Positions 1 to 7,671 of a stretch of 33,252 nt of DNA are shown one piece after another. Positions within the stretch are counted from its first letter, which is position 1, and each line of letters begins with the position of its first letter. The stretch is from Planctomycetaceae bacterium (GTDB lineage Bacteria > Planctomycetota > Planctomycetia > Pirellulales > Pirellulaceae), in NCBI GenBank assembly GCA_002726245.1, contig PBSM01000283.1, positions 1-33,252 on the forward strand, given 5' to 3'. The notes beneath the pieces were generated by a model. That model was not told where the DNA came from. It did not search any database and saw only the letters and a program-made list of their open reading frames with translations. Made by a program: the position numbers and the translations under genes.

Positions 1-6
1 AACGTG

Positions 7-165
7 TTACCTCGACGCCACGGCATGTGTAGGTGATGGTGCTCCAACCGTGCCGTGCCCGGCACGCTTCGCCAGACTGATTTTGTGCTTGCCATAAATC
101 CTACCGCATAATCCCTCCCCGCCCTGAGAGGCCGACCCTCCCGAAGGGAGGGTGGAAAGGTGGGC
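7..165. repeat. GC-rich palindromic repeat invading the M56 gene
   Basis: This stretch holds a perfect 8-bp inverted repeat (ACCCTCCC at 135-142, GGGAGGGT at 146-153, loop GAA). A second hairpin, GTGCCG-TGCC-CGGCAC, lies near 50-66. Its translation does not resemble an M56 sensor, and the composition differs from the gene it interrupts. I cannot define the ends, because the left one may lie outside the window. Confidence 0.45.
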
Positions 166-654
166 TTGCCCGATGAGTTGCGTCCATTCTTCTTGCCACT
201 GTTCGCGAGCGAGCACCGCGCGACGGAGGCTGAGCAACAGCAACGAATAGCTTCCGGCAGTCAATGCAAAGATCGATGCCATGCCGACTAGCCAGCTCAT
301 CACGAGCGACGAGCTACCGCGGCGATGATCTGCGTTTGGTTGTTCAACTAACGTCACGCCCTCGTGCATGACTTCATCACTCGCAGTAACCGCGTTTAGT
401 GCAGGAAGGTCATCGAGTTGATCGTCGGAAGGTTCAACGAACGCCAACGGCTCAACTTCGTACCAAGGAACTGCGATCGACCATTGCACGATCAACAGAC
501 CTTGCACAAGTACACAGGCCCAGGCAACGCGGTGAGCGAGCGGTGACTTGGGACGCAACACCACCATCAGCAGCCGCACTACAATCGCAGCACAAGCCAA
601 CGCCAACGTGGTCCTCAGAATCACTTCGGGAAAGCCTTGCAACAACGCGCTCAC
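7..654 (-). pseudogene. Truncated BlaR1/M56-type membrane sensor (N-terminal part only)
   Basis: The GTG start at 652-654 overlaps the TGA of the upstream blaI-type gene by 4 nt, so the two are translationally coupled. The product has an N-terminal hydrophobic segment (about residues 12-34), further hydrophobic stretches near 41-63, and another at about 117-143, which fits the membrane region of M56 (BlaR1/MecR1) sensors. After about residue 165 the protein turns into low-complexity translation of a repeat (positions 7-165) and stops. No HExxH zinc site is present, whereas M56 sensors are normally far longer. I infer that the gene was cut by repeat insertion and cannot act as a protease. The remainder could lie beyond the window edge. 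Confidence 0.6.
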
Positions 655-1043
655 GGCTGTTCCTCCTCCAGACGCCGCTCCGCCTGTTCAATGATTCGCC
701 TTAGTTCGCCGAGTTCCTCGTGAGTCAGCGATCGATCATCAACCAAATGAGCGACCAGCGGAACAACGTTGCCTTGCGTCACGCGATCGAGCAGCAACTC
801 CAAGTGATTCGCACTGACATCTTTTTGCGAGATCGCTGCTGAATACTTGGCGGGCCGATCGTTCGACCGCTTCGCGAATCCCTTTTCCGCCAAACGATTC
901 AGCCGCGTTTGTACCGTCGTATAGCCGATCGGTCGTCCGACCCGCTCATGAGCCTCCGCCAACGAGAGCGGACCATACTCCCAAAGCAAGCCCATGAATT
1001 CCATCTCGCCCGGCGAGAGCTTCCTGTTTGCTTTTGCTTTCAA
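651..1043 (-). CDS. BlaI/MecI-family transcriptional repressor
   Basis: This is a 130-residue winged-helix repressor. It has the family start (about residues 7-20, LSPGEMEFMGLLW), the recognition-helix region YTTVQTRLNRLAEKGF, and a C-terminal dimerisation helix rich in Glu and Arg. Family members bind dyads in their own promoter and are cleaved or released when the partner M56 protease senses a signal. I chose the TTG start at 1041-1043 because GAGG lies 6-8 nt upstream and because an ATG at 1088 falls upstream of the predicted -10. The downstream partner gene is truncated, so induction by the normal route is probably lost. Confidence 0.85.
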   Translation of the reverse strand: MKAKANRKLSPGEMEFMGLLWEYGPLSLAEAHERVGRPIGYTTVQTRLNRLAEKGFAKRSNDRPAKYSAAISQKDVSANHLELLLDRVTQGNVVPLVAHLVDDRSLTHEELGELRRIIEQAERRLEEEQP

Positions 1044-1054
1044 CTTCGCACCTC

Positions 1055-1105
1055 GTTTACTACTAATGTCACACAGGTAATACGACACGCGTAGTAACTA
1101 GTCAA
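1055..1105 (-). promoter_or_regulatory. Promoter and candidate BlaI operator
   Basis: On the minus strand, TTGACT (1105-1100), a 17-nt spacer and TATTAC (1082-1077) form a sigma70-like promoter. A dyad TTACTAC (1097-1091) / GTAGTAA (1063-1057) brackets the -10 and expected start site, which suits autorepression by BlaI. The promoter and half-sites are seen directly. Binding is inferred. Confidence 0.6.
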
Positions 1106-1366
1106 CACCTTTTGTCGCCAGTTTTTTGAGAATCTGGCAACGAATCCGGAGCATCTCCCCAGCGCCATCTTTGCCTCCTCCGACCCTGTGTCGGTGGAAG
1201 CGATGACCGGTCACGAGGTCCACCGACGCGGGGTCGGCGGGGCCTGCCGATTCGATTCACCGCAAGTAGCCTATCAGTTACGCTTCCGCCGACACGAGGT
1301 CGGTAGTGATCTGTCAACAAACCAGCGTATAGCTTTCTCAATCAACACCAACTCGCAACTGCGGCG
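1101..1366. repeat. Intergenic stretch with a 23-bp inverted repeat pair
   Basis: The 266-nt space between putA and the blaI-type gene has no convincing coding sequence. It carries inverted copies of a 23-bp sequence at 1180-1202 and 1281-1303 with 3 mismatches. Each copy itself contains a short CCGAC...GTCGG palindrome. A related CCGAC-type palindrome lies near 1223-1240. This resembles REP/BIME-type extragenic repeats. It lies downstream of putA and could cap that transcript, but there is no clear T-run. Confidence 0.5.
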
Positions 1367-4300
1367 CTATGCCTCAGGCGCGAACCCCCGTCGCATCGTG
1401 TTCTCCGTTATCGTGCGAGGGATCACGAATTGTAGGAGATAGTCGGGGCCGCCGGCTTTGCTGCCGATGCCGGAGAGTTTGAAGCCGCCGAAGGGCTGGC
1501 GGCCGACAAGAGCGCCGGTGATGTTGCGATTCAAGTAGAGGTTGCCGACCGTCATCTCGGCGCGAGCACGATCGAGATTCGCCGGGCTGCGCGAGTAGAA
1601 GCCGCCTGTGAGGGCGTAGTCGGTGCTGTTGGCAATGCGAAAGGCGGAGTCGAGGTCTGTCGCGCGAATCACCGCGAGGACGGGACCGAAGACCTCTTCT
1701 TGAGCCAGTCGAGCGTCAGGTGCAACGTCCGCAAAGATGTGCGGGCCAACAAAGCAGCCTTGCTGAGCTAACGTGCCGATATCGACGGCTAACTCCTCGC
1801 GGCCTTCTTGTCGGCCAAGTGCGATGTACTCGTGGACCTTCGCGAGCGCGGCTTCGTCGATCACCGGTCCGATGGACGTCGATGGAAACTCGGCTGAACC
1901 AACTTCCAAGCTGCGCGCTGCTTCGATGAGCCGTTTGACGAACGCATCGTGAACCGCATCAAGTACGATCACGCGACTGCAAGCTGAACACTTTTGTCCC
2001 TGATAGCCAAACGCGCTCTTCACGGTTCCAAGCACAGCCTCATCCAAATCCGCATCCGCATCGACGATGATCGCGTTCTTCCCGCCCATCTCGGCAATAA
2101 CTTTCTTCACGTAGCCAATGCCCTTGGCCGAAATTTCGGCCGCACGCTGGTTGATGTGCAGACCGACTTCGCGAGATCCCGTGAAGACGATCAACGCGAC
2201 ATCAGGATGCTCAACTAACGCCGCTCCTGCTACTTCGCCCTTGCCAGACAGATAGCTCACGACGCCGTTGGGCACTCCGGCTTCTTGCAGCATCGCTATT
2301 AGTTGGGCTGCGATGACGGGTGATTGTTGCGCGGGCTTCATGATCACAGTATTGCCCGTTGCCAATGCCGCAGTCGTCATGCCTGTCAGAATTGCCAACG
2401 GGAAGTTCCAGGGGGCGATAACGGCTGTGACTCCGCGCGGCAGATACTCGAAGCGGTTTTCTTCGCCCGGCACATCCAACCCGCCCGGTTGCTCTAACGC
2501 GATCGCTCCGCTGGCATAATACTCGCAGAAGTCGATCGCCTCACACACATCGTTCGTGGATTCACGCCAACCCTTGCCGCACTCATAAACAGCCCATGCG
2601 GCCAGCTCGAAGAACCGATCTCGCATGATATCCGCGAGCCGCCGGATGGTCGCAGCTCGCCCTGCGGCACCCATCGCGCGCCAAGCGGGCAGCGCCTCTT
2701 GGGCTAGTCTGACTGCGTCATTGACGTGTGCCTGGTGCGCAGCCGAGACCGTGCCGACGAGGCGATCGCGGAAAGATGGATCGGCCGAAGTCATCTTCTC
2801 CGACGACGAGACCTTTTCGCCACCGATGACCAGCGGATAATCGTGGCCAAGCTTCGAGAGAACGCTCTGCAACGCCTCGCGCATCGCAAGTCGATTGTTC
2901 GCCTCGGCGAAGTCGATGGGCGGGTGGTTCTCGAAGGTCGCGTTGAGGTTGTCGGTTGCCATCGTGTTAGTCTCGAAAGGAGGTTGCTCGTTTAACCGCA
3001 AGCCGGAGGCGTGCGCTTCTTCCTCGCGCGCCGAAGCGCACGCCTCCGGCTTGCGGTTAAACGAAGAAGACGGATCGATCTCATTTGGCTCGCGCAGCAA
3101 CTCATCCCGCGCGACGCCCTCAATAAACCCAGCTTGCAAGAACGATTCGTTCGATGTGTTTTCCAATAGCCGCCGCACGAGATACGCCATTCCCGGAATC
3201 AGCTCGCCGTAAGGCATGTAGATCCGAAGGCGATGACCAAGCTTGACTAGCGTGTGCTTCTCCGCATCGGCCATCCCGAACAGCATCTGCACTTCAAAGG
3301 CGTTTTTCGGCATGCCAAGATGCTCGGCGACCGCGACCCCGTGTGCCATCGACCGGATATTATGTGTACCGAGTGCTGGGCGAAGGTGTCCGTGATTCGC
3401 GAAGACATAGCGCGTGGCCCGCTCCAAGTTTGCATCCGATTGCCATTTCTGTTGGTAGACCGGAATTGGCCAGCCGTCAGCCTGTGCGTGCACCGTTTCG
3501 TAATCCCAGTATGCCCCTTTGACCAGCCGCACCCAAACCGGTTTGCCTCGCTGTTTCGACCATGCAACAAGTTGCTGCAGATCCTCGGCCGCATCGCGGA
3601 GATAGCATTGAATCACGATGCCGACATCGCCGACGTCGCGAAACTCGTCTTCCATCAGCACTTGTTTGAAGATGTGCAGCGTGAGGTCCTTTTTGTCGTA
3701 CGATTCCATATCGACGTTGATAAAGGCATCGTGTTCGCGAGCCACTCGCAGCAACTGCCGTAACTTCTGTCCGGCTCGCCGCAACGAACCTTCGGGATCG
3801 ATGGCGTCGAATTGCGAGTCGAGTGCCGATAGCTTGATCGACAGATTCATGCGCGGCAGTGGCCCCAGTACACCTTGATCGATGTGTGGCACTTCGTCCC
3901 ATGAGTTGACTCGCGGCGCGACGCCTTTGATGAGGTCAACGTAAGCTTGAAAGAACCGCTCAGCTTCGACGCCGCTCGTGACTGCCTCGCCGAGAATGTC
4001 GAGCGTGAAGCCACGTTTCTCTCGCCGAGCCCGCTTGGCCGCGTCAAGGACTTCACCAACGTTCGTCCCCGCGATGAATCGTCGGGCCAGATCCATCGCG
4101 CTCAGCTTCGCCAGCCGGGCGACGGCGGCTCGCGTAAAAGAGGTCTTCCGCCCGATGCCCAGCGCTGCACGAACAGGTGCCGGCAAGTGGGCTTTCACTT
4201 CCTGAAGATACTCGTTCAAGTGAGTGATAACCGCCTCGGACGTCTCCAACATTGGTAGCACATCGACGAAGCGGAACAACTGCACCTTGAGCGACTCGTC

Positions 4301-4474
4301 TCGCATCGCCCAATCCATGAGGCGATCGTCCCACCAACGCCGTTGCAATAAGGTGGGAAGGTCTTCGTTTGCGTGGTCGAACAGGAAATGCCCGATTTCC
4401 TTCGTACGAGCTTCGACCGTAGCGAGATCGCTCGCCGGTAGATCATTAACGCCATTCCATTCGGCGATTGTCAT
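1367..4474 (-). CDS. putA: Bifunctional proline dehydrogenase / L-glutamate gamma-semialdehyde dehydrogenase
   Basis: The 1,035-residue protein oxidises proline to P5C with FAD, then P5C semialdehyde to glutamate with NAD. The PRODH barrel spans roughly residues 150-460, with the KGAYWDYE strand near 320 and the substrate-binding RRLLEN motif near 432. The aldehyde dehydrogenase half begins near 515 and shows PWNFPLAI, FTGSREVG, the general base Glu795 and the nucleophile Cys829, with the 34-residue spacing usual for ALDHs. There is no N-terminal ribbon-helix-helix DNA-binding domain, so it is a short-type PutA. Residues about 471-496 in the linker are encoded by a 77-bp palindrome. The gene was probably coupled to the lhr gene upstream by an ATGA overlap before an element entered the junction. 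Confidence 0.96.
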   Translation of the reverse strand: MTIAEWNGVNDLPASDLATVEARTKEIGHFLFDHANEDLPTLLQRRWWDDRLMDWAMRDESLKVQLFRFVDVLPMLETSEAVITHLNEYLQEVKAHLPAPVRAALGIGRKTSFTRAAVARLAKLSAMDLARRFIAGTNVGEVLDAAKRARREKRGFTLDILGEAVTSGVEAERFFQAYVDLIKGVAPRVNSWDEVPHIDQGVLGPLPRMNLSIKLSALDSQFDAIDPEGSLRRAGQKLRQLLRVAREHDAFINVDMESYDKKDLTLHIFKQVLMEDEFRDVGDVGIVIQCYLRDAAEDLQQLVAWSKQRGKPVWVRLVKGAYWDYETVHAQADGWPIPVYQQKWQSDANLERATRYVFANHGHLRPALGTHNIRSMAHGVAVAEHLGMPKNAFEVQMLFGMADAEKHTLVKLGHRLRIYMPYGELIPGMAYLVRRLLENTSNESFLQAGFIEGVARDELLREPNEIDPSSSFNRKPEACASAREEEAHASGLRLNEQPPFETNTMATDNLNATFENHPPIDFAEANNRLAMREALQSVLSKLGHDYPLVIGGEKVSSSEKMTSADPSFRDRLVGTVSAAHQAHVNDAVRLAQEALPAWRAMGAAGRAATIRRLADIMRDRFFELAAWAVYECGKGWRESTNDVCEAIDFCEYYASGAIALEQPGGLDVPGEENRFEYLPRGVTAVIAPWNFPLAILTGMTTAALATGNTVIMKPAQQSPVIAAQLIAMLQEAGVPNGVVSYLSGKGEVAGAALVEHPDVALIVFTGSREVGLHINQRAAEISAKGIGYVKKVIAEMGGKNAIIVDADADLDEAVLGTVKSAFGYQGQKCSACSRVIVLDAVHDAFVKRLIEAARSLEVGSAEFPSTSIGPVIDEAALAKVHEYIALGRQEGREELAVDIGTLAQQGCFVGPHIFADVAPDARLAQEEVFGPVLAVIRATDLDSAFRIANSTDYALTGGFYSRSPANLDRARAEMTVGNLYLNRNITGALVGRQPFGGFKLSGIGSKAGGPDYLLQFVIPRTITENTMRRGFAPEA
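2988..3064. repeat. 77-bp palindromic element inserted in frame in putA
   Basis: The element has two perfectly complementary 32-bp arms (2988-3019 and 3033-3064) around a 13-nt loop. It lies wholly inside putA, in the linker between the two catalytic domains, and leaves both halves in frame. Because it is a palindrome, both strands encode nearly the same peptide (FNRKPEACAS ... ASGLRLNE). This resembles protein-embedded palindromic elements such as those described in Rickettsia. Confidence 0.9.
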
Positions 4475-4488
4475 GTCTGCCTCAACAA
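4465..4488. repeat. Direct repeat, left copy (holds the putA start codon)
   Basis: This 24-bp copy matches 4617-4640 at 22 of 24 positions and contains the putA ATG. The pair lies exactly at the outer edges of the 4489-4616 element, as a target-site duplication would. Confidence 0.75.
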
Positions 4489-4616
4489 TGTAGCCCTCAC
4501 GCTCCGCGTGAGGCTGGCGGTGCGGCGAGCGACGCTAACCTGAGTCGAAGCTTTGGACGTCGCAACGTCGTTCCCAGCGCCGCTTTCATCACACGGAGTG
4601 TGATGGCTACTTTGAA
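4489..4616. repeat. About 128-bp inverted-repeat element, copy 1 (MITE/BIME-like)
   Basis: The ends are inverted repeats (4489-4511 and 4589-4611, 4 mismatches in 23), each containing a smaller TCACGC-TCC-GCGTGA type palindrome. The same layout recurs at 32353-32485, and both copies share a TTGAAC tail. There is no coding capacity. The element separates the lhr remnant from putA. Confidence 0.8.
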
Positions 4617-4640
4617 CGATCGTCATGTCTGCCTCAACGA
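4617..4640. repeat. Direct repeat, right copy (holds the lhr stop codon)
   Basis: This is the second copy of the 24-bp repeat flanking the element. It contains the TGA of the lhr remnant (4623-4625). Reading on the minus strand it still contains ATGACG, the ghost of the putA start, which indicates an ancestral ATGA stop/start overlap. Confidence 0.75.
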
Positions 4641-5423
4641 ACGAGAGGGAACGCTAGTCGTAAGTTCAGGCAGTGGCCGCGGCTTCCGGTCCTCGGCGAG
4701 CCACCGTTCTCGAATGTGAGTTTGTGCGTCCTTTCGGCCCGTCTGCATCGCTCGCCGCATCGCCGCCTCGGTTTCGCGATCGACCTCGGCACACAATTCA
4801 ACTTGGCCTGATTGCTTCGCAGCGACACAACGACCGTCCTGCAAGATTAGATAGTTTTTCTGATTCGCTGTGACTCGTTGCCCTGGCAGAATAATGCCTG
4901 CCAGATTCAGCGGATCGGCAGCGCATAAAACGATCCAGGCATTGTCTGTTTCTGTCTCGCGGCTCTTCTCGGCGGTCAGCAGGAGGTACAGCGACTCCGG
5001 TGTCGTTACCAAGACGTGCGGCGGCTGACGCAGCATCTTCCGACGCGAGGAACTCGGTGTGTCTCCCGTACGAACGGCTGTGCGGATTGGTGGTGGATCG
5101 TAACCACTATCGGCGGCAAGCTGGCGAATCTCCGCGAGCGGAGTTTGCAGATTCCGGTCGATGTCGTTGCTGAGAGCTTTGAGAGGAGAGACGTAGACGA
5201 CGCGAGTGCCTTGTTCGAGCTTGCCATCGAGCCAGTCTCGCCACAGCCGATCCAAGCAAACAAGAAACGCTGCGAGCGTCTTACCGGAGCCTGTTGGGGC
5301 AGCGATCAGCGTGTGGTTGCCGGCTGCTATTTGAGGCCAACCGAGCGTTTGAGGCTTCGTCGGCTCTCCGAAGCGATCGGTGAACCACTGTTGGATCAGA
5401 GGATGGAAGACTTCGAGAGGCAT
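4623..5423 (-). pseudogene. Lhr-type DEAD/DEAH helicase with a large internal in-frame deletion
   Basis: The 266-residue reading frame joins the two ends of an Lhr-like helicase. Residues 1-155 carry the Q-motif region, Walker A (APTGSGKT, 42-49), motif Ia VSPLKALSND and motif Ib TTPESLYLLL (140-149). At about residue 158 (near 4952) it jumps to the Lhr C-terminal end (AADPLNLAGI, 168-177). The DExH box, the second RecA lobe and the winged-helix/beta-barrel regions are all missing; full Lhr proteins are usually about 1,400-1,600 residues. The frame survives the junction, so a short ATP-binding protein might still be made, but helicase activity is not expected. The start ATG at 5423 fits the family N-terminus. 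Confidence 0.85.
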
Positions 5424-5517
5424 ACATCTATTCTAGCGAAGCACAGCAACGTGACTATCTGTTGTCAAGCGTTGCAACCCAAACCGAGTTAAACGATCAT
5501 AGCGCAAAGGCGATGGA

Positions 5518-5583
5518 CCGCACGAATTGAGGAGAGAGCACGAATAGTCGATCCGATTCGTGCTCTTTCCTTAATTCGTGCGG
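5518..5583. repeat. 28-bp-arm palindrome between divergent genes
   Basis: Arms 5518-5545 and 5556-5583 pair along their whole length with only two G-T mismatches around a 10-nt loop. It sits between the divergently oriented lhr remnant and the serine hydrolase gene, 58 nt before the latter's ATG. It could be a small mobile palindrome or a regulatory hairpin. There is no T-run to make it a classical terminator. Confidence 0.75.
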
Positions 5584-5640
5584 GGCCATTACACCGTTGT
5601 CGTTCGAGCACATTCCAACAGAAAAGCCACCAGTATCGCG

Positions 5641-7671
5641 ATGAAACAACTCCTGGTTATCCTAGTTGCTGCCGTCTTTTCCTGCCCTTTGCTCGCGGAC
5701 GAATTTGACGAGGTTCGAGCCAAGATCAAGACGATCTTGCTCGAAGAAAACGTCCCGTCGCTGGCGGTCGCCGTGGCGAAAGATAGGAACGTGATTTGGG
5801 AAGAAGGCTTCGGGTGGGCTGATCGCGAGAGCCATGTCAAGGCCACCGAACACACGATGTACTCGCTGGCGTCGATCTCGAAGCCGATCACAGCGACAGG
5901 TTTGATGGTTCTGGTCGAACGTGGCGAAGTCGATCTGGATCGCCGCGCGAATGCGTTCCTTAGAGATGAGAAGTTAACCTCGCCGTTCGGACCGACACGG
6001 GAAGCGACCGTTCGGAGACTGGCGAATCACTCGTCGGGTCTCCCGCTGCACTACCAGTTCTTTTATGAAGACGAACCTTACTCGCGGCCCGCGATGAACG
6101 AATCGATCCGCCGGTATGGTGTGCTGGTACGACCGCCCGGCGAACGGTTTCAATACGCGAACTTTGGATATGGCGTGCTCGATCACATCATCAGTTTGAA
6201 GTCGGGAACAAGCTATTCCGAGTTCATGCGTCGCGAAGTGTTTCTGCCGCTCGGCATGAACCACACGTCGATCGATATCGCTCCCGGCTTAGAAAAGCAT
6301 GCAGCCGTTCGATACGCGTCGGACCAGACGCCTCTGCCGTTCTACGACTTCGATCATCCCGGCGCCTCAGCGGTTTTCGCGAGCGCGCACGATCTTGTTC
6401 GCTTCGGTATGTTTCATCTGAAGCAACGCGGTAGCAACCAACGAGCGATCATCAGTGACGAATCGATTGACGAAATGCAGAAGCTGACCGCAGATGCTGG
6501 CAACGGAAGGCACTACGGCGTCGGCTGGTTCATCGCCCCCGACGAGCACGGTTACAAGACGGTCAGCCACACCGGTGGGATGGGTGGAGTCCGCACCAGA
6601 CTTTGCTTGGTGCCGAGTGAGGCAATCGCCGTGACTGTGCTGTGCAACACGAGTTCGAGTGCGCCACTGCGAATGACTCGCGAAATCCTTGCCGCGATGT
6701 TGCCGAAGTACGGCGAGGATTTGCGAAAAGAGCCAGAGCACAATCCGGCCGTGGCTGGGCGGGGGCACGGTCCTCCGGAATTGGTTGGTTACTGGCAAGG
6801 AAGCATCTCGACCTATGAAGGCGAGCGCCGGTTGGAGATGTGGGCGAAGCCTGACGGTGACGTACACATGCAGATGGACGGGGAACTTCGAATGCTGCTG
6901 AACAACTCGCGGCTGAGTGACGGGCGATTCACGGGTGTGTTCTCCGGAAGCATCGGCACGGGCGACGCTGATCGCCGCCCGCACCGACTCCACCTGGATA
7001 CGAATCTTCGCGGTGAGACAATCAACGGATCGTTGGCCGCGATCTCGCTGCCGGCGCGCAAGGCCGGGAATGCGTTGAGCCACTTCGTCGAACTCAAGCG
7101 GATTGATGCGAGTCCGACAGCGAGGTCGCTGTTCAACGGCCGCGATTTGAACGGTTGGCGTGTGATCGACAAGTACGATTTTGTGCGGCACGGCAAGGTC
7201 ATCGTCGAAGACAGTACGATCGTTCTTAACGCGGGGACTCCGGCGACCGGCATCTCGACGACTCGCGCGTTCCCGCGCGTCGATTACGAAGTCTCGCTCG
7301 AAGCGAAGCGGATCGAGGGGAGCGACTTCTTTTGTGGGATGACGTTCCCGGTGAAAGATGATTATCTCTCGTTAGTGATCGGCGGCTGGGGTGGCGGCGT
7401 GACAGGGATCTCCAACCTTGACAACATGGCCGCGGTCGAGAACGACACTACGAACTTTCAAGAGTTCGAGCAGGGTCGTTGGTACAAGATCCGGTTGCGA
7501 GTGACGAAGGAGAAGGTGGAGGCCTGGATCGACGACGCGCAAATCGTTGATGTTGAGCTGAAAGAGCGTAAACTCTCGATCTGGTGGGAGCAGGAACCCG
7601 TACGCCCCTTTGGAATCGCAAGTTGGCACACGAAAGCAGCACTCCGGAAGATCCGGCTGAAGATACTGTAG
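5641..7671 (+). CDS. Secreted serine hydrolase (beta-lactamase/class C family) fused to a DUF1080 domain
   Basis: The 676-residue protein starts at ATG 5641 with a signal peptide (MKQLLVILVAAVFSCPLLAD). An upstream GTG at 5578 would lengthen it over the palindrome and spoil the signal. Residues 25-380 form a PF00144 serine hydrolase with S78-x-x-K81, Y172-A-N174 and H310-T-G-G. A spacer domain of the kind that follows many such hydrolases comes next. From about residue 497 (SLFNGRDLNGW) to the end is a 3-keto-disaccharide hydrolase/DUF1080 concanavalin-like fold, common in planctomycetes. It is likely exported and may act on an ester, peptide or sugar-linked substrate. The substrate is not predictable. 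Confidence 0.88.
   Translation: MKQLLVILVAAVFSCPLLADEFDEVRAKIKTILLEENVPSLAVAVAKDRNVIWEEGFGWADRESHVKATEHTMYSLASISKPITATGLMVLVERGEVDLDRRANAFLRDEKLTSPFGPTREATVRRLANHSSGLPLHYQFFYEDEPYSRPAMNESIRRYGVLVRPPGERFQYANFGYGVLDHIISLKSGTSYSEFMRREVFLPLGMNHTSIDIAPGLEKHAAVRYASDQTPLPFYDFDHPGASAVFASAHDLVRFGMFHLKQRGSNQRAIISDESIDEMQKLTADAGNGRHYGVGWFIAPDEHGYKTVSHTGGMGGVRTRLCLVPSEAIAVTVLCNTSSSAPLRMTREILAAMLPKYGEDLRKEPEHNPAVAGRGHGPPELVGYWQGSISTYEGERRLEMWAKPDGDVHMQMDGELRMLLNNSRLSDGRFTGVFSGSIGTGDADRRPHRLHLDTNLRGETINGSLAAISLPARKAGNALSHFVELKRIDASPTARSLFNGRDLNGWRVIDKYDFVRHGKVIVEDSTIVLNAGTPATGISTTRAFPRVDYEVSLEAKRIEGSDFFCGMTFPVKDDYLSLVIGGWGGGVTGISNLDNMAAVENDTTNFQEFEQGRWYKIRLRVTKEKVEAWIDDAQIVDVELKERKLSIWWEQEPVRPFGIASWHTKAALRKIRLKIL

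Noticed and set aside
1044..1088. ATG at 1088 as the start of the BlaI-type repressor
   Set aside because: It lies upstream of the predicted -10 and transcription start. The TTG at 1043 has a good Shine-Dalgarno and gives the usual family N-terminus.
1367..4474. Two separate genes, PRODH and P5CDH, split at the palindrome
   Set aside because: The frame is continuous through the palindrome and no ribosome binding site precedes the ATG within the linker.
6367..7191. Long minus-strand open frame (274 codons) opposite the serine hydrolase gene
   Set aside because: It mirrors a well-supported gene with catalytic motifs, has no domain signature or ribosome binding site, and is Arg/Val-rich as expected for an antisense shadow.
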